Shown: positions 1-12,380, counted from the first letter of the stretch. The stretch: DNA of 64,000 nucleotides from Agrocybe praecox (GCA_964017145.1 OZ024849.1:124001-188000); one strand, 5' to 3'. A program made the numbers and translations. Notes: a model not told the origin generated them from the sequence alone.

Positions 1-46
1 AAGGTTCACGGTCTAAGAGCTTAGACGAGACAAACATAGAGGATTA

Positions 47-1184
47 TTGTGCACTCAAACCGCTCATAATCCCTCACCGCACTGGTACAATCCTCAGTAT
101 GAAAATGTTCATTGTAACAACGCGTTAACTGAGGTACGCTCTTCACTCTTGTATGTTTCTTACGTTTTATGGTCTCACCTCACCAAAAGCGCGAGTATTC
201 TATTCCAGAACGAGCCGATACAGATGAATCACCAGGAACCTGCATCTCGAGAAGAATGCATGACCTTCGAAGATAGTCAAAATGAGCCTGAGATGACACT
301 TACGGAGAAGGACTTCAACGAATATTTATATTCGAAGAGAAAGAAATATAATCATAAATTGTTCTCGCATAAATATCTTTCCCAAAGTTCGACTATCTTG
401 CTACGACTCATGTTTGACGTACTTCATATCTATCATTACTGAGTGTCATTACAGAGCGCTAAAATCTCATACCACTGGCCATTTCTAAGCTCGTATAAAA
501 TGGTTTACAGTGTTTGCCTCATAGACAATGCGTCCACAGTTGGGACATGTGGCGATTCAAAATTGATGCCCTTGTCCTTGAATGGGCTTAGCCACACGCT
601 CATTGACGCGTTGCCTGTATTGTATGAAGCACTCGCATCATATATAAGCCTAACTGACAGATATGAGCTATACTTTCTTCCTTACACCTCTTTTGCCTAC
701 AAGTATCATTGGAACGAGCTCAAAAGACACCTAGTACATGAACGCAAACGCCTCAAACTCTGACGACACATGCTACCCGGGCAGTGACAAAAGCTACACC
801 GATACCACAGGCTACTCTGAGACTACATGCTCAAGTCCCGCCTCCTCACAGTATTCTGACGAGGATATCGATGCCAATTCTCTCTTAATTAGTCTATTGG
901 CCGAGACGGTGAAGTCTGGAGGAGACATGTACGAGGCTATAAAAGGCATCATCGACTTGTTGAACGTCCCAGCTAGAGATAAGCTGCCAATCGTTCAAGC
1001 ACTTATATCACCCAACCAGAACAAAAAAGGGTATCAAGCTACAACAGTAGTTCCCGATCAGGAATCTAAGCAAAGACATTGTGTTGGTTCCCAGGATGGT
1101 GTATTAATACCGCAGGTGAAAAAATCCAATATCCCCGAATTTCGCTGTGCAGAGATACTGATTGGGACCTTTTTATTTTGTTAG
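47..1184 (+). CDS. Uncertain multi-exon ORF, unknown product
   Basis: I do not recognise this protein. Three successive open stretches (47-442, 443-763, 738-1184) could be exons of one gene: a GT...AG stretch near 421-456 would join the first to the second, and the junction to the third is unclear. The first part has a basic patch (SKRKKYNHK), the second is mixed helical, and the third opens with a Ser/Thr-rich acidic stretch (about codons 1-45) followed by a predicted helix (LLAETVKSGGDMYEAIKGI). There is no family motif, no clear TATA box and no homologue I can name, so this may be partly chance. It begins close to the window edge and upstream exons could lie outside. Confidence 0.25.
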
Positions 1185-2212
1185 GGGTTCAAAGCGTATA
1201 ACTACAATCAAATATGGAATATGAATAAAAATTAGGAAGGACCTATTGTGACTTAGTTGGCACGAAATGGGAGACGATACTCAACGACTTGCTATTCGTG
1301 GTATCTAGTCAATAATACTATACACTATAAACCTACTATTTTACCTTTTGATTTTACCAATAATAAACTTTATTTCTCATGTAGAGCATAAGCTTAAGCC
1401 GTCATCTGAATCGTGAGGTGGCACCCTCTACATTCAAGTTCTAAGTAATACACATTCCAGAGTGATGATGACAATGCCGTAGTCTCGGCACTTGAGAACG
1501 GAGCTTTTTTTATTGTCGTTCCACTTTGAACTTATAATATTGGATTGCCACTCACACCCCGAACGTTTGTCCATCCTATCTTTGGAGACTGCCCCAGTGA
1601 ATTATCATCGCTTTTGACGCTTCTTTTCCTTAACCTGAGAATTTACTCCGATTCCTGGAAAAACTTATAGAACGTAAGATGCATTTATGAGCAAGTTCAC
1701 CTCTATGGCGCCCAAAGTGAGCTATTGGCCGTCGGATCACATTATCTGATGAGAATCCCTCTAAGTTATCAAAAGAAACGTCATGACGTCACAATGACTC
1801 GTACGCGCGTATCTATCTTTAGGATTTAAAAATCACATCCGCAAAAGCCTATAGCTCGTTCTACACCCTAAAACTTGGCTAATATTTGGCGTCAAATATG
1901 GAGCTCGTTCACTGTTGTATTATTATCCTAGAAAATAAGCATCACTTGCGTTGATCCTGCTGCTGAGCCACTATCTCATGTCAGATATATTTGTATTCAT
2001 TTGACAAGAAACTTCGGTCTACCCCAAGTACATATGCACTCCCAGCATCCCGGATGGGAAGCGGAGTGTGGCGTATATTTACTTCAAAGTGGATGTTTAT
2101 CGCATGCCGTCTCATAGAAGGAGAAAGAAGCACCTGGTAAATTTGACTCGTTCTTACGCGTGCGTACTAGCTCTTACCCGTCCTAAAAATAATTTCAGAA
2201 CCTTCGAAAACG
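1185..2212. other. Intergenic, no gene seen
   Basis: AT-rich, with stops in all frames at short spacing. I see no exon with family resemblance, no tRNA and no clear repeat. Confidence 0.5.
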
Positions 2213-2220
2213 TATATAAG
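2213..2220 (+). promoter_or_regulatory. TATA box of the small secreted protein gene
   Basis: TATATAAG lies 88 bp upstream of the chosen ATG at 2308. This spacing fits a fungal TATA box with a short 5' leader. Confidence 0.55.
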
Positions 2221-2307
2221 GATCCCAGGTTATAGTATGGTAGCCCAGATCCTTTATTGGGTTCTACTTCGTTCATCCTAGGCCTAGGTCGAGAATCCCA
2301 CATAGCT

Positions 2308-2803
2308 ATGCTTTCCAGCTTCGTTCTTAAAGCTATCGCTGTGGTTACTCTTGCCATGACTGTCGGTCATGCTGCACCGGTTGAGACGGTTCAAATCAGA
2401 GCCGCTGAAGTAGGCTGTCAAGTCTCACGCCCGAAATTTTTTGGAAACTCATTTTGTGATTTTAGACGACGTCTGGTCACTTCAAGGCATGCACTGGTAC
2501 CAACTTTGGGGGAACCTGTAACACGATTACGTTCTCAACCACAGTGTGCTTGAATTTCATTGCTCCCCTGGCCGATGCGATCAACAGTGTACAACCTGAT
2601 TCCGGATTTGTTTGCCTTGCTTTCGTGTAAGCTTAATCGTCGCTAGTCACTGCTTACCCCCTCTGTCGTTCTAACTATATGTTGTTTACAGGGACCCTAA
2701 CTGCCAGGGACAAAATTTCCTCGTCCGGAACCCTGGGTTATCTAGCCTTAACGCACCATTTGCTAATGCACTTTCGTCCTTCGAATGCTTCGTCGACAAG
2801 TAG
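2308..2803 (+). CDS. Small cysteine-rich secreted protein, beta/gamma-crystallin-like
   Basis: Three exons (2308-2421, 2466-2626, 2692-2803) encode 128 residues. Residues 1-23 form a signal peptide (MLSSFVLKAIAVVTLAMTVG), so the product is exported. A short propeptide-like stretch ending near Arg31 is followed by a compact domain with seven cysteines (37, 47, 56, 66, 88, 96, 124). The pattern C-T-x-x-N-F-x-G-x-C, then V-C-x-N-F, then D-x-x-C-x-G, then a C-terminal S-S-F-x-C resembles the small secreted beta/gamma-crystallin-like proteins common in Agaricomycetes. Those are usually 100-130 residues, with unknown roles. The ATG at 2308 is preferred over an in-frame ATG at 2257 because it starts the signal peptide and lies downstream of the TATA box. 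The first intron (44 nt) is short; without it the frame is lost. The fold is an inference from pattern. Confidence 0.7.
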
Positions 2804-4659
2804 AATGTTGTATCTCGAAGCACAAGTTGTGTAAACCGTGGATGAGACGACACAGTATTCCATCAATGCACGAGTTATTTACGGAAAATCTCATACTGTG
2901 GCAATTATAAACAAAAGTATAACTTGCACACGTCTTTTCTCATGGGCGGTGAACAACTTGTTTACGACTACTCTCCAAGGCAGGGTGAGAGGTGAGAGTT
3001 CGTATGAGGTATATGCGGATAGGAGGACTCAGGCGAGGTGGATAGTAATATGTTCTTACTTTGAATCTTATCCCGTTAATGAGCGGTCAGATATCCTTAC
3101 GAAAGTTACTAACGCCGGCACCAGCCAACTTTAGTTTTCTGTGAATCCACCTGGACTGGGAGTAGACTGGGGAAAAGATGGATCCTTCCCCTGGAGTTAG
3201 TGCGACCTGTATGTTTGTTTTGTGACTTTTATATACTTTTAAAACATAGAAAACATTGTTAGGTCGATTTATGTTTTGAGTTGGGCAGGTTTGAACTTTA
3301 GTGATGGGAAGAGCACGTGATCCAGTCGCGTCTTAAATTAAAATAACTGTGTCACTGTGATCATGATGTTTACTCGTCACATTTCGTCACACCGCTTGAT
3401 TTGAACCACTGCCCCATCCTTGTTCGCCGCCGCTACCATCCCACATCTTCGTTTCGCAACCCAAGCAGCAATTAGGAGTGGGATGCCGCGCGTGACGTGG
3501 GGAAGAGAGCCAACCCCGACGTGGTTAAACATGGGGCAGGCCTCATAAGGTACGTGATCCGTCTACAACATTTGTATGCCGACTGTGTGGTGTTCGCGTC
3601 GTGGTGGGTCTATATAAAGGCTATCTGGAGAGTAATCACACGTTGTTCCTCTTTCTTAGCTCCCCCTACCCCTTACTTTCAATTCTTCTATGATCCCCTT
3701 CCCCTCCCTCTCTTCCTCTCCGATTAGATAAGGAAAAGCGTATTGAGAACAAGAAATAAGTCGTATCGTTAAGGTAGACCGTACATGTACAGCTAAGTGG
3801 CGTAAACATGTGGGTTGAATGTTGTGAAGTCAGTACGGCGTACATAAAAAGACCCCAATTCTTGCGGCAGAAGACTCTGAGGTGATTAACATACACGTCT
3901 AAGGTCTCCTAGTTTCGAAATCAATCTGTGAGGACACCGTAGAATGAGTCAGACATTTTAATCCAGAAGCCACAAGCTACTGCATGCTTACCTCAGTTGT
4001 CCAGATCGCCAACTCTTGCTCCCAAGTTCCTCTATATTGGAGTTAGTATCCTTCTCCCTCCGTGTGGAGTTCTGTACTCTCTTGTACGTATCCTTTCTCT
4101 TGCATTTTATGATGTACTCATCCTCCTCATCTGAGCTGAATGCCAATCACTTATCAGCAATTATGGACGGATACGTCTGCATAGATTCGCCCGTTACACC
4201 CTGTCAACGAACTCGTGGGGATATTTCTCACGAGTTGCCGTGCCAACTTAGGCCTAAGACATGTACTTATGCATTTACATAATATTGCGTGAAAGATATT
4301 TCGCTTGGCCAATATGATAACAACCCTTTTCCGAGATCTAACTTAAGCCAATGTTATAAACAATCACGCTGAAGCAATGACTTATGGGCCCAGAAAACAT
4401 TTGACCACTCAAAGAATGACGACAAAATGATGGTGAGCCTAATCTGTCAATAATTTCCGTATATATCAAGGAGTCTCCTGGGCTTAACACAGCATCGACC
4501 ACCTATTTCTTGCCGGCCTTCAGTACTTTGATGACCTATCTCCTAAATAGACTATTTTGGCCACTTGCATGATTTCCACACAATGGCACACATGAGATCA
4601 TTGCATTGAGAGAGAGCACGCTACACCCTGTCGCTGTCAATGCGTTCAGTTATCGCCCG
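2804..4659. other. Intergenic, no convincing gene
   Basis: A 98-codon ORF at 2838-3134 and an 88-codon ORF at 4016-4282 lack splice continuity and family features. A TATA-like site with a pyrimidine-rich stretch occurs near 3611 but no supported gene follows it. Confidence 0.45.
3611..3619 (+). promoter_or_regulatory. Orphan TATA-like element
   Basis: TATATAAAG is followed 30-110 nt later by long C/T-rich tracts, as at fungal transcription starts. The first ATG downstream (3689) opens only a 14-codon frame. It could belong to a non-coding transcript or to a decayed gene. Confidence 0.25.
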
Positions 4660-4667
4660 TATAAAAG
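4660..4667 (+). promoter_or_regulatory. TATA box of the Ser/Pro-rich protein gene
   Basis: TATAAAAG lies 93 bp before the ATG at 4753. A pyrimidine tract (4700-4730) between them looks like an initiator region. Confidence 0.5.
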
Positions 4668-4752
4668 CACGCACATTATTCGATAGGCACTCGTACTATC
4701 GTCTTTTTTCCCTCTTTCTTTTTCACTCAGCTAATTGATTCATAATCCTTCA

Positions 4753-6038
4753 ATGTCTTCTCCATCTCGTTTGATCTCGGAAGAACGTGACTCCGCATCC
4801 TATCCGTCTCCTCCGTCTCCACTCCTTCCTCCTTCTGGTTCTGTGATTGAAAGAGGCATTGGTAATATAGATGAAACAAAGAAGAAGAAGAAAAATTACG
4901 CAATTTCTCCCTCGATTGCTCCCCCGTCTCCCGATTCAGTGGCAACTACGGATGTCCGTCGTAAAACACATCACGAAAACTCGCAGGGGATGTTCCAGCG
5001 GCAGATGCAACAGAACCAAATATCTCCTCCTTCAAATGGATTAACCTTATCCTCAAATGATTTTAATGCGTTTTTGCGGTCTCAGATACCCGGGCTCTGG
5101 AAGTGGTGGCAGATTCCAGAGAACCAGGCCATGTGGATGCATTTAAAGCAGCGTCGGCAGCTTTGTGGGACTCAAGCAGCATCGAAAGCACCTATATCAA
5201 GGGCGACGCCATATGATCGCCCAGCTGTCAGTCCGTCTGGTTTCCGAATCCTCAGGCAACCAGCCGGAATTCACAGACAACAGCAACGTCTGCGACCGAT
5301 TGACAATAAGGGAAAAGCCAAAGCTCTCGACGATAGTATGTTTCAAGATATGCCCAATGGGATGTCGCAGTATAATCTCTCTGTACCTTTTCGTCAACCA
5401 ATGGACCTGTTGCATTTCCCGAGACAGGCTGCTGATCACTACAGTCAGATGCCGATGGGACAGGTGAACCACGCTTATCAGCCATCTGCCGACGTATATC
5501 AAAATGTTCAGGTATTTAATGCATATATCTCCATTCCTTTAGTTGTCAATTTATCTTTCATCTCTCGTCTGTAGCCAGGCAACCCCACATCCATACCAAA
5601 CGTTCACGGCGCAAATTATCAGTATACACACCCTGAGCAACAGTCACAGGTACAAGTTTACTAGCTATTATTCAGAAAATTATCTTACACTCTTGATCCA
5701 AACAGTATTTCCAATCCTTTTCATTGGAGAGCCAAGGGGAATCGCTTACGATGGCGGCGGACGCAAACATACAAGGGGAACACTCGGCCCTTGAGGATCA
5801 AGCTTTGCTCTCTTCGTACACGGAAACGGGGACGAACAATACAAACGCAATCGACTCTATCCGCTGGAGCCATGAAGACATCACCAATATCCAGTCGTAT
5901 GACTCCACTTCAGGGTTTGGACATCCTTTCTCTGGAGAGCATGTCAAGACCCAAAATGTGCCGGAGGGTAATAATTCGAACATGTTTGGATTATTTAACG
6001 GACAGTTCAATGAAAACGACTTCAACGGGATTGAATGA
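4753..6038 (+). CDS. Uncharacterised Ser/Pro-rich, probably disordered protein
   Basis: Three exons (4753-5511, 5575-5649, 5706-6038) give 388 residues, all junctions in phase 0 with GT...AG introns of 63 and 56 nt. I do not recognise the family. The N-terminus is rich in Ser/Pro with a Lys run (KKKKK, about residue 43). Residues about 95-140 carry the only folded-looking segment, with several Trp (SQIPGLWKWWQIPENQAMWM). The rest is Gln/Asn/Pro-rich low complexity, ending in an acidic tail (NENDFNGIE). Such composition is common in regulatory or RNA-associated fungal proteins, but no domain can be named. The ATG at 4753 is the first in frame after the TATA box and pyrimidine tract. Confidence 0.6.
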
Positions 6039-6459
6039 GCTGGTTTGCGCAATATGGGTTAGTGATATGTATCTTGGGCGCATTCTTTCCTCCAAGTCGA
6101 CACATCATCATATGTAGTCTCCGAATATTTTGTATCCAATTTAATCAATAAGTAATATTGTAGACAAATAAAATGTATTTTCAAAAAGATTGCCTTACTA
6201 GCTGAATAGATATTACGGGTCGCAATGACAAGATGAGGAGCATAAATTACTGCAGCTGCCTATATCATTATCCGTGGTACATGCTTTAACCTCAACATTG
6301 ACCGACGACATCAAGCTGGTAAGCGCCGCCCTACCAGATATGCATACACATGTTAGGTCTATACTTAGCCGCTAGTGCCCCTAGCTGGCGTCGCCGACCG
6401 CCGTATAGCAAATAATTAATTCATAATTAATTGAACGAAAATACGAGCCTATTTCATCT
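6039..6459. other. Convergent 3' intergenic
   Basis: AT-rich spacer between the stop codons of two convergent genes. It presumably holds both 3' UTRs; nothing else is seen. Confidence 0.5.
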
Positions 6460-8020
6460 TTATTCGTCAGCTACATGGACTACAGCCTTGGCCTTGTTCT
6501 CTCCTTTCTGCACGGCAATGATTGCAGCGCCTACCTTCTCCAACCCATCGAAGATGTGTTCTTTATGTTTAATGGTGCCATTGGCAACAAGAGGAGGGAT
6601 AGTTTTGAAGAAGTCTTGACCGTGTTTTACTTCGAGTCGCCCTTGAATAAAGCCGTTGATAGAAAGCGATTTAGCGATAACCTGCATTAGGTTCTGCAAA
6701 TGGTAATGTACAGATCAGCACGTTAGAGAAGCCGGATAATAGGAGCTACCTTGATAGGCAAGCGTTGAGCGCCATTGTACTCCGCAATCATTCCGCATTC
6801 CTGGATATACATATTCACCTATTTTGATTGTCATTCGAAGTCTATGCGTAAACTTACGATGAATCGCCCATTCACTTTTGCAGCGTTAAGAGCAGCCTCG
6901 AGTGTTTCCCCACCAACGTTATCCCAGTAGCTTTGATAGAATGAGTATCCCTGCAACGATTAGATATTGTAGCAATGACGTACATGTCGATGGGGCCTTC
7001 TCTTTCAAGCACATCTGCTACTTTCTCCTCCTTGTAATTAAACACGACGTCAGCACCGCATTCTTTCATGAATTCTAATTTATCTGCAGATCCCGCAGAT
7101 CCTATAACTTTAAGACCGTCCATTTTTGCGAGCTGGATAACCAACCTGTCCAGTAGAGTTGAATGCTTAAGTTTTGAGAAGAGATAGAGATATGAATACG
7201 CACGATCCGACAGGTCCCCCGCCAGTGCTAACGAATGCAACCTCTCCCTATCACATGCGGTATCAGATAGATATAATTTTGGAGCTGATACAACGATCGC
7301 CAATAGCGCACCTTTTCAGCATGAGAATACTCTTTCCATGCCATAAATGCTGTTTTGCCTTTTGCGAGCGTTTATTTTAGCATCCTTTCTTAACTGACTA
7401 GATACTCGAGTAAACATACCGGGCATCCCCAAAACTCCGATGAATGTCGATAAAGGCAACTTCTCAGGGTTTTCGAATTTAGAACAGAACGACGATGTCA
7501 AGTCTTTTACGATACTGTATTGTTGATATTCTGGACTGAAGTGTGAGTCCACAGTATCTATTGTTAGATAAACGGAGCTTTACTTATCATCCCTGATACA
7601 TAATCCCCTTTCTTAGCTTCTGGGTTCTCAGATCTCACCACAACAGCGACGCCGAAGCCTGTGATACTACAATGTAATATGTATGTCAGACATCGGAATC
7701 TAGGGGATCGCGCGCATGTAAATCTGACATACCTTTCATGAAGTGTAAAAGCCCCCATGTATGACTGGATAGAAGCATCGCGCATACGTCCCCGCATGTA
7801 TGGATCCACCGAAAGTTCGAGAGTCTTCAGAAGGATACCGCCATTGAGAGGCACATTTTCAATGTCAATTTCCTCGCATGTGTCGTAAATAACGGTTTCA
7901 TTAGGAACCGGATAATCTTCCAAACAAGTCTTTTGAGAATCAGGTGGAATATGTACGAAATAGAGACTCACGTTCTGGAATAGAATTGAACAAGACGCGT
8001 CCGTTGGTAACTGGGGGCAT
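6460..8020 (-). CDS. NADP-dependent MDR oxidoreductase (2-alkenal / prostaglandin reductase-like)
   Basis: Ten exons on the minus strand (8020-7972, 7916-7733, 7666-7584, 7530-7420, 7358-7312, 7247-7204, 7145-6984, 6930-6858, 6800-6750, 6693-6460) encode 345 residues, the usual length for this family. Every junction keeps frame. Family signatures are clear: N-terminal VDPYMRGRMRD, then GFGVAVV, YQQYSIVKDL, the Rossmann nucleotide-binding loop STGGGPVGS (about residues 165-173), YWDNVGGETLEAAL, and C-terminal HKEHIFDGLEKVGAAI. Members reduce the carbon-carbon double bond of alpha,beta-unsaturated aldehydes or ketones with NADPH in the cytosol and do not need zinc. The substrate here is not predictable. 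A decayed tandem copy lies just upstream (8510-9880). Confidence 0.88.
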
Positions 8021-8509
8021 TTTTGCAAAGAGGTGGGTGTTTTCTCGTGAAAAGGGCAAGTAGGAAAGGTTTAGAGGGATTTTAAATTATTCACTGGGCT
8101 TGATAAATAATCAAATTCAAAAACATAAAAATGGCGATCCGAGGCGCGGAGTCGGTCAGTCGGGTATTTACAATCGTGAGAGCAATGATAATGATCTATA
8201 ATGATCGCGGTCGATCAATCTAAAATCAGCACCGCATTGCCACCATTACGTCAATGTCATAAAATCAGAGCGCTTGATGCATCCACATATGATGTGGACC
8301 GTAGACTGGTTAATTTCGGGCAAGATTTATGAGCACGAATTCATGAGAGGTCGCCAATACTTGGATACACAAGGCGCAGTGTGGAACATTCCCTGAAGAA
8401 TTCGCGGATCATGCACATGGTTCCTACACCTATGCTGACAAGGAAAGGATCGAGATATTATAAACCGTCTTATGTAAGACGATCCATAACCATCGCATTT
8501 GTAATCTGT
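8021..8509. other. Spacer between the intact MDR gene and its decayed copy
   Basis: This is the presumed promoter of the intact minus-strand gene and the 3' flank of the pseudogene. No clear TATA box is seen near 8060-8110, and there is no other ORF of note. Confidence 0.45.
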
Positions 8510-9880
8510 TTATATATCAGCCACATGGACTACCGCTTTAGCTGTGTTTATTCCTTTCTGAACGGTTAGGATGACATCACCCACTTTCTCTAACCCTTCG
8601 AAGACCTGTTCTTTGTATTTGATCTTTCCAGATGCGAGGAGAGGAGGAATTGTCCGGTAGAATTCTGCAACGTACTTGTCCTCCAGTCAATATTGGATAA
8701 AACCGTTGAGCGATAGGGATTTTGCAAATATATTCGATATGTTCTAAATTGGTGAATAAAGTTTATCAGCAAGCTTCATTAAATATACGCGGTACATACC
8801 CTAACCGGTGCGCCTTTGGCGCCTGATTGTACCACATTCCTACGTATATCACGTTTCATCAACGGTGGATTATAACCACGGCATAAGTTGAATGACTCAC
8901 GATGAAGCAGCCGTAATTATCAGAGGCATCGCAAGCGGCCTCGAGCGTCTCCCCGCCAACATTGTCCCAGTATCTAAAAACATACGTATGTAAGAGACGT
9001 CGGCTGTGAAGAAATTATGCGCCCCAACCGTACATATCAATAGGACCTTCTTTACTCAGAACATCGGCAGCCTTTGTCGTCTTGTAATTGAAGACGATGT
9101 CTGCGCCGCACTCCTTCATGAACTTCAATTCCTCCTCCGATCCGGCTGATCCGATGACCTTTAAACCATCCATTTTGGCTAATTGGATGACCATCGAACC
9201 AACAGGACCGGCACCTGTGCTAACAAACACAATTTCGTTCTAGTAAAGGAGGTTATGAGCGACGATGCCTTTCGAGTATATATATGGCTTTACCCTCTTC
9301 GCATGTGAATACTCCTTCCACCCCATAAACGTCGTTTGACTTAAAGGTTTCTATCAAGCCTTTTAGAATTACGAACTGGTTTAAACACGTACCCGGCATT
9401 TCTAATACCCCTATAAACGTATCTAGGGGAATGTTGTGCGGATTTTCGAATTTGGAAAGCTAGATCATATTCTCGCAAATGTTATAGTTCTGATAGGCTG
9501 TGGAAATAGAGGAAAACGGCCGTGCAAAACTTATGATAAACTGACCCATCATACCAGAAATCAAATATCCTTTCTTGACCTCAGGGTGTTCCGAGCGTAA
9601 GAAGACTCCGATGCCAAATCCTGAGATACTAGACATAGCGAAGTCATCAGTCTCCAGGAATGAACGGTGTAAGAACTATATGCTGCTCACCTCTCCCCTA
9701 CAGTAAATGTCGACGTGTATGACTCGACTTGGGGTCTCGCATACGTCGCCTCATGTATGGATCCACAGTTATCTCCAGCGTTTTCAACAAGAATCCCCCC
9801 TCGAGTGAAATGGCGTCGAGGTCAATGCTCTGGGAAGTGTCGTAAATTGTGGTCTCTTCCCCGCGGGAATTGTGTAATAG
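8510..9880 (-). pseudogene. Decayed tandem copy of the MDR oxidoreductase
   Basis: This region aligns exon by exon with the intact gene at 6460-8020. Recognisable parts are GKIKYKEQVFEGLEKVG, YWDNVGGETLEAA, STGAGPVGSMVIQLAKMDG and VDPYMRRRMRD. It is broken in several ways. An in-frame TGA lies at 8689-8687 in the C-terminal exon, where the intact copy has Arg. An in-frame TAG lies at 9462-9460. Single-base shifts occur near 9863 (before the TTIYDT block) and near 9740 (after MRDP). The exon matching 6750-6800 is garbled, and the first coding exon is missing. The copies still read as clearly similar over most of the length, so the duplication is not ancient. It is unlikely to make a full-length enzyme. 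Confidence 0.85.
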
Positions 9881-9949
9881 CTTTCGAAAGGTAAAATTGA
9901 AATTAAAAACTCGAATCCACCCGCTTCTCGAGCGGGAAACCTATAGCTC

Positions 9950-9968
9950 AAAAAAAAAAAAAAAAAAA
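9950..9968. repeat. Homopolymer A run
   Basis: Nineteen A followed by five G. It lies just beyond the point where similarity between the two MDR copies ends. Confidence 0.8.
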
Positions 9969-10517
9969 GGGGGTGTAGCTGTTGTGTCTCCACATTCAAC
10001 CCTCCAACAGCACCGAGGTCAATATAGAAAATCGTGACCAAAAAACCGCTTTCAATGTTATCTGGGACTTACGTGACCACGAGACTCTTTGAAATCTACT
10101 ATAGCAGATGGGTAAAATGCGGGTACGCTATCCGGCATGCAGAAAAGATATTGCAGCGTATAATATATAAATGATACATACATAGCCCAATAAACGAAAA
10201 TAGGAAGTCTTACTGAGTACGCAGCAAGGTGACATCGAAAGAATAACAAATATTCTGTCGGAATTTGTATAAACAGGAGTATATATATATATCCGAGTAT
10301 AATAGATGCGAGGCTTGACGCCTTCGCGCATCTGGTACAACATGGATGTTGAGATAGCCATAGTCCCGAATGTAGGAATTAGCAGGGTATGGCGCCACCG
10401 GCGGATCGTCGCTCGTATAGAATAACAGCGTGAATAAATTATAGTTATCGCTTAGATACATAGCGTACCAGCGTGGCGACTGCTAAGGGCCAAGGCCCAG
10501 ATAGCGAGAATAGCGGG

Positions 10518-10672
10518 GGCAGCCGGACAGCAGAAGTATTGAAGTAGCAGCAGCAGTCTCAACGGCATAGCCGGACAGCGGGAGTAGCATAATAGCAGCA
10601 GCATCAATGGCATAGCCGGACAGCGGGAATAGCAAAATAGCGGCAGCAGCAGCAGCACAGCAGGAATAGCGA
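10518..10672. repeat. Minisatellite, 45-46 bp unit, about three copies
   Basis: Units start at 10518, 10564 and 10609, each beginning GGCATAGCCGGACAGC or a close variant and ending in a run of AGC triplets. Spacing is 46 and 45 nt. The AGC/GCA triplet runs vary between copies, as expected from slippage. Confidence 0.75.
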
Positions 10673-12380
10673 TAAACATGTGAACCGTAGCAGGTTCAGA
10701 GGTTGTTGGAGTAGCAGTAGGAGATGATGGGGGTGAAAGATACCGATGAAGAGGAAGAATGGGTGAGTAAAAGTGCTTGATAGAATATCGTCTAACACAC
10801 ATACCGTAACTTGTTCCCCGTCCCTCACTCCATGCAACGCTGCCACTCTAAACATATGTATAGAAAGGCGAATCTAATTAGAAGAAGTAGGAGAAATGTC
10901 TGTTTCAGCGATCATCACGTAGTGCAAGACATATACGTAGCTTAAATGACGACCCATCCAAGTATCGATAATGGATAGAGGCCCATTTCTAGCCCCTGTT
11001 AGCCACGTCATAGCCCAGCATAGCGGATTTGGACGCAAATCCATATAAAGGAAAGAGAGAGAAACAAATGAATGGTGTTGACAGTGGAAAATGATGAAAA
11101 AAGGAAAGCTTTCTCGAGCGCCCAGTCGGTCGTGCTCGAGGGTTGCACAAGGTGATGATGGTGGTTCGTGAAAAGCAGAGTGTCACGCGTCACCATCAGT
11201 TCGCCCAAAGACCTTATTCTTGCTTCGCGATCATTCTTCCCTTGATGCGAGAATATCAATTTATGGAAGTTCCCTTATACTTTAGAATAGCTTTATTCTG
11301 CTCTTGGTAATCCTTATGAAAATCTCTTATTCACTCTTCGTTTCATTTTGTCACTACATCAAGTACGATTGCGCCGCATTTAGGGTCCAGCTTCTTGAGT
11401 TCAACATGGACTCCTTGCCGCATAAAGACTCTAGTAGCGCGCCCGGTAAGATAGACGCAATATGTTTCGTAGTATAAGGTGGGATTGAAACATAGATTCT
11501 ATCACACCACAGGTGACTCTTGTAGAGTTCTGTCATGGCATAACTAAATTCTTTAACTTTCTCTGAGGTTTTAACAATCCATGATCCACGCAAACCTTCG
11601 AATGCACCTCGCATTATTGGCCCCACTGTGTAGAATTGATGTCGGCTATAAGAAAATATCGGTCATTCCAGTCTATCGTTATATGACTTCCGGGCTCGTC
11701 TTCTATAATTCGTTAAACATCAGCATTCGAAATAGTAATAAACACTCAGAATAGAATTTAGCTATGAATAACAATGTCAGTACACCCCATTCTGTAGTGG
11801 GATGGAAGTGTCCTTCTTTATGGCTTTGACGGAATCGAACATATCAATGATAGATTATGCATGAGAAAGTCAGTGTTTGATATAGATAAGTGACTTGCAG
11901 CTTTACTTATTCTAATACCCACCAAGGTTATCGGTCATAAAAATTTCCCGTTTATCGTCTCATTGCCCGTCTACCATATCTGGTGAACATCAACATTCAA
12001 TATATTAATAGATAATCAAACTGAAATTAAGCTATAAGTAACGATGTCAGGTGGTACGCCCCATCCTCTGGTGGCATCTCGGATGTGTGAATGGCTCGGA
12101 TAACAATTCCAACCGTAACCCAACTTTTGCGGATAACCCACCTTTAAAATTTCAACACCGCCATGGTACATATCAGCCTGGTACCCATACAGAGATTACT
12201 ATGTGCAGTGCTTGAAGCAACGAAATCTTTCACTCAATGTCGAGTAATGTTATAGTTATACCAGTTTCTTGATTCGTTCCTTATTTTTTAATTAAGGGAA
12301 CACCAATTTTTTATGATTAACCTGGGACAAGGCCACGATCATTTTAACCCCCACTTTTTCTTTATTTCTGTGACAAGGTC

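Noticed and set aside
47..1184. Mating-type or homeodomain protein at the window start
   Set aside because: A basic patch is present but no WF-x-N-x-R homeodomain helix or HMG motif is seen.
10452..10855. Two overlapping minus-strand ORFs of 116 and 83 codons
   Set aside because: They translate the AGC-rich minisatellite in two frames (Leu/Cys-rich), with no splice or family support.
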